This document shows, in pieces, positions 8,161-16,443 of a stretch of DNA of 64,000 nt. The notes beneath the pieces were generated by a model. That model was not told the origin of the DNA and ran no database searches. It saw nothing but the letters and a program-made list of their open reading frames with translations. Source of the DNA: Xanthomonas sontii (lineage in GTDB: Bacteria; Pseudomonadota; Gammaproteobacteria; Xanthomonadales; Xanthomonadaceae); contig NZ_CP132342.1 of assembly GCF_040529055.1 (NCBI RefSeq), forward strand, positions 558,001 through 622,000, read 5' to 3'. Position 1 is the first letter of the stretch. The number at the start of each line of letters is the position of its first letter. Position numbers and translations under genes: made by a program.

Positions 8161-9444
8161 TTACAGGAACCGGTTCACTTGCGCCAGGCCGATCTGCGAT
8201 GGCCGCCGGAATGCGTTCTGCACCTTGTCGATCTGCGAACCAGGTACGCCTTGCGCCTCGAAGTGGCCTTTCCACTCGCGCACCACGCCCGCCACCTCAT
8301 CGATCACCGCTGCCGCGGCCGCGGTGGTGAGGGCAAACCTCGCGCAGTGCGTGAGCGCGTTGTCGAGCGTGGACAGGCGCCCCTGTGCGCCGATCCCCAG
8401 GTGCAGGAAGCGCTCGCTGCCGCCGCTCGGCCTGGGAACCACGTCGTAGAGCGGGCTCAGGCGCCAGCCCCCGAAGTCGCCACGGTGCACAAGCGCGTGG
8501 TTGCGGAGATGGTCGTCGTCGTTGCAGACCAGAATGTTGAACACCATGCGCCGGAACAGTTCGTGGCGATCGGCAGTCACCTGTCCCGCCGCACCCAGCC
8601 GGCCCAGCGCGTCGGCGATGTCCGCATAGGCCATCTTAGGCGAATCCATTTCATGCACGCCCAGCGCCGTCAGCGCACTGACCATATGCCATTTGCGATA
8701 GCCCTCGGCCTCGGTGCCGCGATCGAAGCGCGCAATCATCATCACCGTCCCGCGACCTGGCACATCGATCAGCCGGGTGTCGGGAACATCCATCTTGGCA
8801 AGACGGGCCAGTTCCAGCGTGGCGTGCTCGATCAAGGGAATGTCGAACGGATCGCGCCGGGTCGGGAACTTGGCCAACCACTGCCGTCCCTGATCGACCA
8901 GCACCGCTTTGGGCCGCATGCCGCCGAGCGTGGGCGCCTCGCCCAGCAGCTCGAGCAAGTGTTGCGGAACGGACTCGCCCTCTTCGATTCGCTCGGCGGC
9001 ATCGAGCAGGTGATCCAGATGCATCGGCCGCAGCAGACCGCTGTCGCGCGGCGCGTCTTCGGGACTGCGACGGAAGTCGAGGGCACCGCTGCGGTTGGGA
9101 CTGGAATTGTCGATCAGCACCCGGTCGTTGAGTTGGCCTTCCTGGATGCGCAGCGTGTTGGCAAGCACGCGCCGGCCCCAGGCATCGGGAAGGGCATCGC
9201 GGATGGCGCCGAACAGGGCGAGATCGCCCGGCGGGGCGACCTCGATACCGGGCGCTACTTCGTCCAGGCGCAGGCTGCGGGGATCGACGTCGATGGCGCC
9301 GGGGCGGCGGGAATAACGCATGCCATAGGCAAACCGGCTACCGACTGATGCGGCGTGCGTTTCCACCAGCGTCAGCAGCCCTGCGGGCACGTCCTGATCG
9401 GCTCCCTCAAGGCGGATCATGACGTAACGTTCGTGGACAGGCAT
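8161..9444 (-). CDS. hipA: HipA-type serine/threonine kinase toxin
   Basis: A 427-residue HipA protein. The N-terminal domain ends around GMRYSRRPGAIDVDP; the kinase core has the Gly-rich loop with PTLGGMRPKAVLV, the catalytic loop VCNDDDHLRNHALV and the metal-binding LSPLYDVVPRP. In Escherichia coli HipA phosphorylates glutamyl-tRNA synthetase and causes growth arrest; here the target is not known. All core catalytic residues look intact. The gene follows hipB with a 2-nt gap (TGA, two bases, ATG), so the two are co-translated, and start 9444 is fixed by this arrangement. It lies in a patch that is more AT-rich than its surroundings and is probably horizontally acquired. Confidence 0.93.
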   Translation of the reverse strand: MPVHERYVMIRLEGADQDVPAGLLTLVETHAASVGSRFAYGMRYSRRPGAIDVDPRSLRLDEVAPGIEVAPPGDLALFGAIRDALPDAWGRRVLANTLRIQEGQLNDRVLIDNSSPNRSGALDFRRSPEDAPRDSGLLRPMHLDHLLDAAERIEEGESVPQHLLELLGEAPTLGGMRPKAVLVDQGRQWLAKFPTRRDPFDIPLIEHATLELARLAKMDVPDTRLIDVPGRGTVMMIARFDRGTEAEGYRKWHMVSALTALGVHEMDSPKMAYADIADALGRLGAAGQVTADRHELFRRMVFNILVCNDDDHLRNHALVHRGDFGGWRLSPLYDVVPRPSGGSERFLHLGIGAQGRLSTLDNALTHCARFALTTAAAAAVIDEVAGVVREWKGHFEAQGVPGSQIDKVQNAFRRPSQIGLAQVNRFL

Positions 9445-9446
9445 CG

Positions 9447-9764
9447 TCAGAAATCCAGTTTCTTGCGCAGATCGCGCTTGCGCACCCGACGTCCGTGCGC
9501 CGCATCCATGGCCTGCGCCACCGGATCGTGCAATGCCTGCAATGTGCCAAGCAGGCCCAGCACTTCCATGACGCTGACCCACGCCCAGATGGCGACGCCG
9601 GGATTGCCCGATTCGATCTTGAGGACGGTCAGACGGCTGACCCGGGCACGCTCGGCCAGTTCCTCCTGGGTCATCGTCCGGGCTCTACGGCCGCGACGAA
9701 TGACGTCTCCCAGCGACGTGATGGCCGAGCTCGCCAATGGCGACAACCTGTCGTAAGCAGCCAT
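9447..9764 (-). CDS. hipB: HipB-type XRE-family antitoxin and autorepressor
   Basis: A 105-residue protein whose central helix-turn-helix (MTQEELAERARVSRLTVLKIESG) is of the XRE/Cro type. The C-terminal tail (AHGRRVRKRDLRKKLDF) is strongly basic. In characterised hip operons the antitoxin binds the kinase and represses the promoter through operators just upstream. The upstream region here carries several copies of a short repeat, one immediately before the start codon, in line with such autoregulation. The start at 9764 has only a weak ribosome binding site. Confidence 0.9.
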   Translation of the reverse strand: MAAYDRLSPLASSAITSLGDVIRRGRRARTMTQEELAERARVSRLTVLKIESGNPGVAIWAWVSVMEVLGLLGTLQALHDPVAQAMDAAHGRRVRKRDLRKKLDF

Positions 9765-9897
9765 GTCTTCAATCCGATACGCAAACAGCGTTTATGCAAT
9801 TAATCGGATACATCATACCGCGACAGACATCGGCCGCAAATCGAAGAATAGTCTTCAATTATGAATCTTATGCATCTTTAAGTCTTCTATTGAAGAC
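9765..9897 (-). promoter_or_regulatory. hipBA promoter region with repeated operator-like motif
   Basis: This AT-rich stretch upstream of hipB contains the 9-mer GTCTTCAAT at 9765-9773 and 9851-9859 and its reverse complement ATTGAAGAC at 9889-9897. Around the outer copies there are two palindromes: GTCTTC-TATT-GAAGAC (9882-9897) and GAAGA-ATAG-TCTTC (9843-9856). A second pair ATCCGAT (9772-9778) and ATCGGAT (9803-9809) is also inverted. These are plausible HipB operators; the E. coli operator (TATCC-N8-GGATA) is different. Promoter boxes cannot be fixed by eye. Confidence 0.65.
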
Positions 9898-9958
9898 ATT
9901 TAGAACGTCGAGCATGTCGCCATCCCGCCGCGTCCGCAGACGGGACCGAAGAGCGCAC

Positions 9959-12160
9959 CTACAACAGGGTCAGATTGGCGTACGCCATCACCAGCCACTT
10001 GGCGCCGGCTTCGTCGAACTGCACCTGCACGCGGGCGTGGGCGCCGCTGCCTTCGTAGTCGATGACCACGCCGCCGCCGAACTTGGGGTGCTGTACGTTG
10101 GCGCCGAGCTTGATCGCCGGGGCCTCGATCACGCTGTGCCCGAGGCTGCGCGGCGCGCCCAGCGAGGCGCTGCGCGACACCTGCACCTTCGGCCGCACTT
10201 CGTGCAGCAGTTCGCGCGGGATCTCGCGCAGGAAGCGCGAGGGCACGTTGTAGTTGTCCTGACCGTGGATGCGCCGCGACTCGGCATAGCTCAGCACCAG
10301 CTTGTGGCGGGCGCGGGTGATGCCGACATAGGCCAGGCGCCGCTCTTCCTCCAGGCGCCCGCTCTCTTCCAGCGAACGCGCACTGGGGAACAGGCCGTCT
10401 TCCATGCCGGCCAGGAACACGATCGGGAACTCCAGGCCCTTGGCCGAGTGCAGGGTCATCAACTGCACGCCCTCCTCGCCGGCCTGGGCCTGGCCTTCGC
10501 CGGCCTCCAGCGAGGCGTAGGCCAGGAACGCGACCAGTTCGGTCATCGCCTGGCGGCCTTCGTCGGCGTCCTCGTCGCCGTCGGCGCGGACGAAGCGCGA
10601 GGCCACCGAGACCAGTTCGTCGAGGTTGTCGGTGCGCGATTCCGAGTCCAGCCCGCCGCGGCTCTCCTTGCCCCAGTGCTCGCGCAGGGTGGAGCGCGCC
10701 AGCACCTGGTCGATCTGTTCGGGCAGCGGCAGCCCGGCCACGTCCAGGGCCAGTTGCTCGATCAGGCCGAGGAACTGGCCCAGCGCGTTGCGCGCACGCG
10801 CGGCCAGGTCGCCGCCCTGCTGCGCGGCCTGTCGCGCCGCTGCCCACAGCGACAGCGACTGCGCGCGCGCCAGCCGTCGCACCTCGTCGAGGGTGCGGTC
10901 GCCGATGCCGCGCGGCGGCGTGTTGACCGCACGCTCGAACGCCGCATCGTCGGCGCGATTGGCGACCAGGCGCAGATAGGCCAGGGTGTCCTTGATTTCG
11001 GCGCGCTCGAAGAAGCGCATGCCGCCGTAGACCCGGTACGGCACCTGTTCGGCGATCAGCGCCTCTTCGAACGCGCGCGACTGCGCGTTGCTGCGGTAGA
11101 GCACCGCCGCCTCGCTGTAGCTGCCGCCGTCGCGTACCCACTGGCGCACGCGCTCGACCACGTAGCGCGCCTCGTCCACCTCGTTGTAGGCGGCGTACAG
11201 GTCGATCGGCTCGCCGTCGCCCGAATCGGTCCACAGCTGCTTGCCGATGCGGTCGGGGTTGTGCGCGATCACCGCGTTGGCGGCGTTGAGGATGTTGGCG
11301 CTGGAGCGGTAGTTCTGCTCCAGGCGGATGGTCTGCGCGCTGGGGAAATCGGTGAGGAAGCGCTGCACGTTCTCGACCTTGGCGCCGCGCCAGCCGTAGA
11401 TCGCCTGGTCGTCGTCGCCGACCACGAACACGTGGCCGCTGTCGCCGGCGAGCACGCGCACGAAGGCGTACTGGATGGCGTTGGTGTCCTGGAACTCGTC
11501 GACCAGGATCTCGCCGAAGCGGGCGCGGTAGTGCGCCAGCAGCGCCGGCGTGTCGCGCAGCAGTTCGTGCGCGCGCAGCAGCAGTTCGGCGAAGTCGACC
11601 AGGCCGGCGCGGTCGCAGCGCTCCTGGTACAACGCGTAGGCGTTGCGCAGGGTGGTGACCCACTCGTCGCGCGGTTCCGGCTGGATGTGCTGGGCGCGGC
11701 GGCCCTCGTCCTTCTGCTGGTTGATCCACCACACGATCTGCTTGGGCGGGTACTTGCCCTCGTCCAGCTCCAGCTGCTGCACCACGCGCTTGACCAGCCG
11801 CAGCTGGTCGTCGGCGTCGAGCACCTGGAAGCTCTCGGGCAGCTTCGCGTCCTGCCAGTGCAGGCGCAGCAGGCGGTGCGCCAGGCCGTGGAAGGTACCG
11901 ATCCACATGCCGCGGCTGCCGTTGCGCAACTGCAGGTCGGCGCGGTGGCGCATCTCGCCCGCGGCCTTGTTGGTGAAGGTGACCGCCAGGATCCCGTGCA
12001 CCGGCACGCCATGCACCTGGTGCAACCAGGCGATGCGATGGGTGAGCACGCGCGTCTTGCCGGAGCCGGCGCCGGCCAGGACCAGGTAGTGGCCGGGCGC
12101 TGCGGAAACGGCCTCGCGCTGGGCGGGGTTCAGATCGTCGAGCAAATGAGAGACATCCAC
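9959..12160 (-). CDS. uvrD: DNA helicase II (UvrD), superfamily 1
   Basis: A 733-residue 3'-5' helicase. The N-terminus LNPAQREAVSA (Q motif) is followed by Walker A AGAGSGKT, then VTFTNKAAGEM, the Walker B segment ILVDEFQDTN, VVGDDDQAIYGWRGA, and motifs V and VI near TLHSAKGLEFPIVFLAGMEDG and YVGITRARHKL. The C-terminus has the UvrD extension (PKFGGGVVIDYEG), which supports UvrD rather than Rep. UvrD unwinds DNA in nucleotide excision and mismatch repair and removes RecA filaments. Length is near the 720 residues of the E. coli protein. Single gene; its distal end faces the hipBA patch. Confidence 0.95.
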   Translation of the reverse strand: MDVSHLLDDLNPAQREAVSAAPGHYLVLAGAGSGKTRVLTHRIAWLHQVHGVPVHGILAVTFTNKAAGEMRHRADLQLRNGSRGMWIGTFHGLAHRLLRLHWQDAKLPESFQVLDADDQLRLVKRVVQQLELDEGKYPPKQIVWWINQQKDEGRRAQHIQPEPRDEWVTTLRNAYALYQERCDRAGLVDFAELLLRAHELLRDTPALLAHYRARFGEILVDEFQDTNAIQYAFVRVLAGDSGHVFVVGDDDQAIYGWRGAKVENVQRFLTDFPSAQTIRLEQNYRSSANILNAANAVIAHNPDRIGKQLWTDSGDGEPIDLYAAYNEVDEARYVVERVRQWVRDGGSYSEAAVLYRSNAQSRAFEEALIAEQVPYRVYGGMRFFERAEIKDTLAYLRLVANRADDAAFERAVNTPPRGIGDRTLDEVRRLARAQSLSLWAAARQAAQQGGDLAARARNALGQFLGLIEQLALDVAGLPLPEQIDQVLARSTLREHWGKESRGGLDSESRTDNLDELVSVASRFVRADGDEDADEGRQAMTELVAFLAYASLEAGEGQAQAGEEGVQLMTLHSAKGLEFPIVFLAGMEDGLFPSARSLEESGRLEEERRLAYVGITRARHKLVLSYAESRRIHGQDNYNVPSRFLREIPRELLHEVRPKVQVSRSASLGAPRSLGHSVIEAPAIKLGANVQHPKFGGGVVIDYEGSGAHARVQVQFDEAGAKWLVMAYANLTLL

Positions 12161-12230
12161 CCGCGCATTTTAGCCGGTGCGGCGGCGCAGCGGCTGCGAC
12201 AGCGCGCGCCGCCCGGCACACGACGTGGCG

Positions 12231-13112
12231 TCAATCGGTGCGGAACAGCCGTTCGGCGAGGAAATCCACGAACACGCGCAGCTTCGGCGACAGTTGCCGA
12301 CGCGACGGCCACACCACGAAGAACGCGCCGCCGTCGGCCAGGTGCGCGTCCAGCACCGGCTGCAGGCGGCCAGCGGCCAACGCGTCCTGCACCAGGAACG
12401 CCGGCATGCAGGCGATGCCCAGGCCGGCGATCGCCGCGGCGCGTACCGCCTCCATGTTGTTGCAGGTGAGCACCGCCGGCGGCAGCGGCGCCGGTTCCGC
12501 CAGCGGCCAGTCCTGCGGCTTGCCGGTATCGGGCACGCGGAACAGCACGCCATCGTGCGCGGCCAGCTCCACCGGGGTCTGCGGCACGCCGCGGCGGCGC
12601 AGGTAGTCCGGCGCCGCGCACAGGCAGAAGCGGAACGGCCCCAGGCGCCGCGCCAGCAGCCGCGAGTCGGCCTGCACGCCGCTGCGGATCACCGCATCCA
12701 GGCCGTGTTCGAGCAGGTCGACCACGCGGTCGTCGAACTCCAGGTCCAGCTCCACGTCCGGATAGCGCTGGCGGAACTCCGGCAGCAGCGGCACCAGGAA
12801 GCGGTAGCCGATGGTCGGCAGGCCGACCCGCAGCCGCCCGCGCGGCGCCTGCCGGGTCTGCGCCAGCGCGTCCTCGGCCTCGCGCAGGTCGGCCAGCACG
12901 CGCTGGCAATGCTCCAGGAACAACGCGCCCTCGGCGGTCAGCGCGATGCGGCGGGTGGTCCGCTGCAGCAGGCGCACGCCGAGCGCGCGCTCCAGCCCGG
13001 CCACGCTCTTGCCCACCGCCGAGGCCGAGATGCCGAGCACGCGGCCGGCGCCGACGAAGCTGCGCTGTTCGGCGGCCCGGACGAAGGCGACGATGCCGGT
13101 GAGGCGATCCAT
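12231..13112 (-). CDS. LysR-family transcriptional regulator
   Basis: A 293-residue LysR regulator. The N-terminal winged helix (FVRAAEQRSFVGAGRVLGISASAVGKSVAGLE) precedes a periplasmic-binding-like effector domain (GRLRVGLPTIGYRFLVPLLPEF). It is transcribed away from the MFS transporter gene, separated by 115 bp. LysR proteins usually regulate the divergent neighbour, so control of the exporter at 13228 is the simplest guess. The gap includes TCCGC-N5-GCGGA at 13136-13150, a possible recognition site. Effector unknown. Confidence 0.93.
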   Translation of the reverse strand: MDRLTGIVAFVRAAEQRSFVGAGRVLGISASAVGKSVAGLERALGVRLLQRTTRRIALTAEGALFLEHCQRVLADLREAEDALAQTRQAPRGRLRVGLPTIGYRFLVPLLPEFRQRYPDVELDLEFDDRVVDLLEHGLDAVIRSGVQADSRLLARRLGPFRFCLCAAPDYLRRRGVPQTPVELAAHDGVLFRVPDTGKPQDWPLAEPAPLPPAVLTCNNMEAVRAAAIAGLGIACMPAFLVQDALAAGRLQPVLDAHLADGGAFFVVWPSRRQLSPKLRVFVDFLAERLFRTD

Positions 13113-13227
13113 CTGGCGATATTAGAGCGTTCCATTCCGCAAAGCGCGGAGGATCGCGGCCTTTTTCGCGAATTGCCGCCCCGGTATCTCTAGTGGCCTT
13201 CCGACATCCGCCGCCAGAGCCGCTCCG

Positions 13228-14745
13228 ATGACCTCCGCTTCGCCTCCCGATTCCACTGTCCTGCCGCGCCGCGGCGCCGCCCTGGCCGCGGTGTGCCTGG
13301 CCGCCCTGGCGCTGCCGCTGAACTTCTCCGGCGGTGCCGTCGCCACCCCGGCGATCGGCGCGGCCCTGGGCGGCAGCGCGCTGGCTTTGGCCTGGATCAC
13401 CAACGCCTTCATGCTCAGCTTCGGCAGCCTGCTGCTGGCCGCCGGCGCGCTCGCCGATCGGCATGGGCGGCGCCGGGTGTTCCTCGTCGGCCTGGCGCTG
13501 TTCGCCAGCGCCAGCCTGGGCGTGGCCGTGGCCGGCTCGGTCGCGGCGATCGACCTGTGGCGGGCGCTGCAGGGCGTCGGTGCCGCCGCCGCGCTCGCCG
13601 CCGGCACCGCGGCGCTGGCCCAGCTGTACACCGGCGCGGCGCGCACGCGCGCGTTCAGCCTGCTCGGCACCACCTTCGGCACCGGCCTGGCGTTCGGCCC
13701 GCTGGCCGCCGGCGCGCTGAGCGAACGGCTGGGCTGGCGCGCGATCTTCTTCGGCGTGGCCGCGTTCGCGGCGCTGGCGTGGGCCCTGGCCGCGCGCTGG
13801 CTGCCGGCCTCGCGCGATCCGGCCGCCGGCCCGCCGGATCGCGTCGGCGCGCTGTGTTTCAGCGCGGCGCTGGCGCTGTTCACCGCCGGCCTGATCCAGG
13901 GCCCGCACAGCGGCTGGGGCAGCGCCGCGACGCTGGTCCTGCTCGGTGCCGCCGCACTGCTGCTGCTCGGCTTCGTGTGCATCGAACGGCGCCGCCGGCA
14001 TCCGCTGCTGGACCTGCGCCTGTTCCGCTACCGGCGCTTCGTCGGCGTGCAGCTGCTGCCGGTCGCCACCTGCACCAGCTACGTGGTGCTGCTGGTGCTG
14101 CTGCCGCTGCGCATGATCGGCGTGGATGGCACGCCCGCCGCCAGCGCCGGCCTGACGCTGCTGGCGTTGTCGGCGCCGATGCTGCTGGTGCCGAGCCTGG
14201 CCGCGGTGCTGGCGCAGCGCATCGCCCCGGCCTGGCTGTCGGCAGCCGGGTTGGCGGCGGCCGCGGCCGGCCTGTGCTGGCTCGGCGCGCGGCCCCCGGC
14301 GCAGGCGCTGCCGGCATTGTTGTTGATCGGTGCCGGTACCGCCCTGCCCTGGGGCCTGATGGATGCGCTATCGGTGAGCGTGGTGCCGATCGAACGCGCC
14401 GGCATGGCCGCCGGCCTGTTCGGCACGCTGCGCGTGGCCGGCGAAGGCATCGCCCTGGCCAGCGTGGCGGCCCTGCTTGCGGCGCTGCTGCAGGTGCGGC
14501 TGGCCGCGGTCGCGCCGCTGCTGCCGCACGCGGCCCTGGCGGACACCGCGCAGCGGCTGGTCGCCGGCGATCTGTCCGCCTCCATGGCCGAGGGCGCGCT
14601 GTCCGCGACGCAACTGCGGCTGGCCTACGCGGCGGCCTTCGGCACGCTCACCCGGGTGCTGGCGGCGATCACCGCGCTGGCGGCGATCGCGATCTGCCTG
14701 TTGCTCGGGCGCACGCCGCAACACGCGGTGGATGGGGGCCTTTGA
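13228..14745 (+). CDS. Major facilitator superfamily drug/metabolite exporter, DHA2-like
   Basis: A 505-residue protein with about 14 hydrophobic helices, the number typical of DHA2 (14-TMS) drug:proton antiporters. Motif A is visible as GALADRHGRRRVF after the second helix, and motif C-like GTTFGTGLAFGPLAAG occurs in helix 5. The inner membrane location and efflux of small molecules are family inferences; substrate unknown. It is divergent from the LysR gene at 12231-13112. The start at 13228 follows the last in-frame upstream stop closely and begins a short polar N-terminus. Confidence 0.88.
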   Translation: MTSASPPDSTVLPRRGAALAAVCLAALALPLNFSGGAVATPAIGAALGGSALALAWITNAFMLSFGSLLLAAGALADRHGRRRVFLVGLALFASASLGVAVAGSVAAIDLWRALQGVGAAAALAAGTAALAQLYTGAARTRAFSLLGTTFGTGLAFGPLAAGALSERLGWRAIFFGVAAFAALAWALAARWLPASRDPAAGPPDRVGALCFSAALALFTAGLIQGPHSGWGSAATLVLLGAAALLLLGFVCIERRRRHPLLDLRLFRYRRFVGVQLLPVATCTSYVVLLVLLPLRMIGVDGTPAASAGLTLLALSAPMLLVPSLAAVLAQRIAPAWLSAAGLAAAAAGLCWLGARPPAQALPALLLIGAGTALPWGLMDALSVSVVPIERAGMAAGLFGTLRVAGEGIALASVAALLAALLQVRLAAVAPLLPHAALADTAQRLVAGDLSASMAEGALSATQLRLAYAAAFGTLTRVLAAITALAAIAICLLLGRTPQHAVDGGL

Positions 14746-14817
14746 TCGCGTTAGGAGACCCGCCTGTAGGACCGGCAATGCAGGCCGCAGCTAGAAACGA
14801 CGCAAAGGCCTGTCCCT

Positions 14818-14844
14818 GTTGGAGCGGCTTCAGCCGCGACGGGC
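14818..14844 (+). repeat. REP-like palindrome, class 2
   Basis: A copy of the palindrome GCGGCTTCAGCCGC preceded by GTTGGA and followed by GACGGGC. It is in the 162-bp gap between the MFS and flavoprotein genes, which converge here, and matches the class 2 copies at 39323-39389. Confidence 0.7.
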
Positions 14845-14907
14845 GTTACCGTAGTCATGAGTCGCAGCTGCGCCGCGCGCAACCGCGGCCGGCATGCGCC
14901 GCAGCGG

Positions 14908-16332
14908 TCAATGGACGGTGGCTACCGGCAGCTCCAGCGCCAGCAGCGCCTGCGCGGTCTGCTGCGCCTGCACCCGCAGCTCGGGAATCGCCAGGCTTTC
15001 CCACAGGCTGCCGATGCGCAGGCTGCCGAGTACGCGGATCCGCGGCGTGGCGCGGCCGTCGGCGTCGAGCAGCGCGCCGTCGGCGGCGCTGCCCACGCCG
15101 ATGCCGTGCGGGCCCGGCTGCGCATGGCCGCAGCCGAGCAACTGGTGCAGCAGCGGATTGCGCATGGTCTGTGCGCGCAGTTCGACGCCGGTGGCATTGA
15201 TCACACAGTGCGCGTCGAGCTGCAGCGGCACGCCGTCGGCGCCCATGCCGTTGACCTGCACGCAGGCGCCGACCGGGAATACCGTATCCAGCCGCGCGCG
15301 GTGCAGGCGCAACTGACCGACCCGGCGCATCGCCTGCAATTGCGCGAACACCGGCGCGGCAATGCGATGCCGGTGCACGTCCCAGTAGCGCACCACGTGG
15401 CGCAGGAAGCGGCGCTGCTCGGTCACCGACAGCGATTGCCACAGTGCCTGGCTCAGCGGGCGTATCCGGTCCATCACGCTCTGCCAGGGCCGGCCCTGCG
15501 CCTGTGCCGCGGCGGCGTGGCGACGCAGCGCGCGCACGCGCTGGCGCAGCGGCATCGCCAGCAACGCCTGCGCATCGAAATCGGCCGGCGCGCCATGCGC
15601 GGCGTGCGGCAACGGCAGCAAGGCGTGCCGCGAGACCACGTGCACCGGGCCGCGGTGCGCATTGGCCAGCAGCGTCAGCACGCTGTCGGCCATGCTCAGC
15701 CCGGAGCCGACGATGCACACCGTGGCCTCGCGCGGAATCGCCTGCAACTGCGCATAGTCCCAGGCCTCGATCCGCGACGGCGCGTCGAGACTGGGGGCAC
15801 CGCGCGCCGGCAGCGGACGCAGGCTGTTGCCCAGCGCCAGCACGGTGGCACCGGCATGCAGCTGTCCACCGTCGTGCAATTGCAGAATCTGAGCGCCGGT
15901 CGGCTGCGGATGCAGCGCCAGCACCCGCGCCTGGCGCCATTGCAGGCGCGCCGGCCCGGCGGTCTGCGCCTGCCACAGGCGTGCGCGCAGATAGGCGGCG
16001 TAATGGCGACGCTGCACATAGGCCTCGGCCAGTGCGGCGCGCGACAGCTGCTGATACAACGCCTGCTGCTGCAGCCAGTCGAGGAAGTCTTCGGGCGCGT
16101 CGGCGAAGGCGCTCATGCGCCCGGCCGTCACGTTCAACAGGTGTTCGGCGCAGGGCGTCGCATAGGCCACGCCCTGCGCCAGCGCCGGCTGCGATTCGAT
16201 CAATTGCACGCGCAGCGCGGTGCCGGCCTGGCGCAGCAACTGCAGCGCGACCAGCACGCCGGCCGCGCCGCCGCCGACGATGGCGATGTCGCAGTCGTCG
16301 TCGGCCGGTTCGCTGGGCACAAGCTCATTCAT
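14908..16332 (-). CDS. FAD/NAD(P)-binding oxidoreductase, YdhS-like
   Basis: A 474-residue flavoprotein-like protein. The N-terminal Rossmann fingerprint IAIVGGGAAGVLVALQLL is followed by GVAYATPCAEHLLNVTAGRMS and a second nucleotide-binding segment CIVGSGLSMADSVLTLL. This layout belongs to the NAD_binding_9 group that includes E. coli YdhS. These proteins lack a well-defined reaction; some related enzymes hydroxylate or oxidise small molecules. The start at 16332 (MNELVPSEPADDDCDIAIVGG) places the fingerprint about 20 residues in, as usual; an upstream ATG at 16401 is less likely. Monocistronic. Confidence 0.82.
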   Translation of the reverse strand: MNELVPSEPADDDCDIAIVGGGAAGVLVALQLLRQAGTALRVQLIESQPALAQGVAYATPCAEHLLNVTAGRMSAFADAPEDFLDWLQQQALYQQLSRAALAEAYVQRRHYAAYLRARLWQAQTAGPARLQWRQARVLALHPQPTGAQILQLHDGGQLHAGATVLALGNSLRPLPARGAPSLDAPSRIEAWDYAQLQAIPREATVCIVGSGLSMADSVLTLLANAHRGPVHVVSRHALLPLPHAAHGAPADFDAQALLAMPLRQRVRALRRHAAAAQAQGRPWQSVMDRIRPLSQALWQSLSVTEQRRFLRHVVRYWDVHRHRIAAPVFAQLQAMRRVGQLRLHRARLDTVFPVGACVQVNGMGADGVPLQLDAHCVINATGVELRAQTMRNPLLHQLLGCGHAQPGPHGIGVGSAADGALLDADGRATPRIRVLGSLRIGSLWESLAIPELRVQAQQTAQALLALELPVATVH

Positions 16333-16443
16333 GCCGCGATTGTAAGGGAAGCCCCCACCGGCCCGGCCCGCGGCTGAGAACCGTGGTGCATGTGCCGGCA
16401 CCGATCGCGCATGAGCGCGTCATGCGCCTGTCATCGGCATGCG

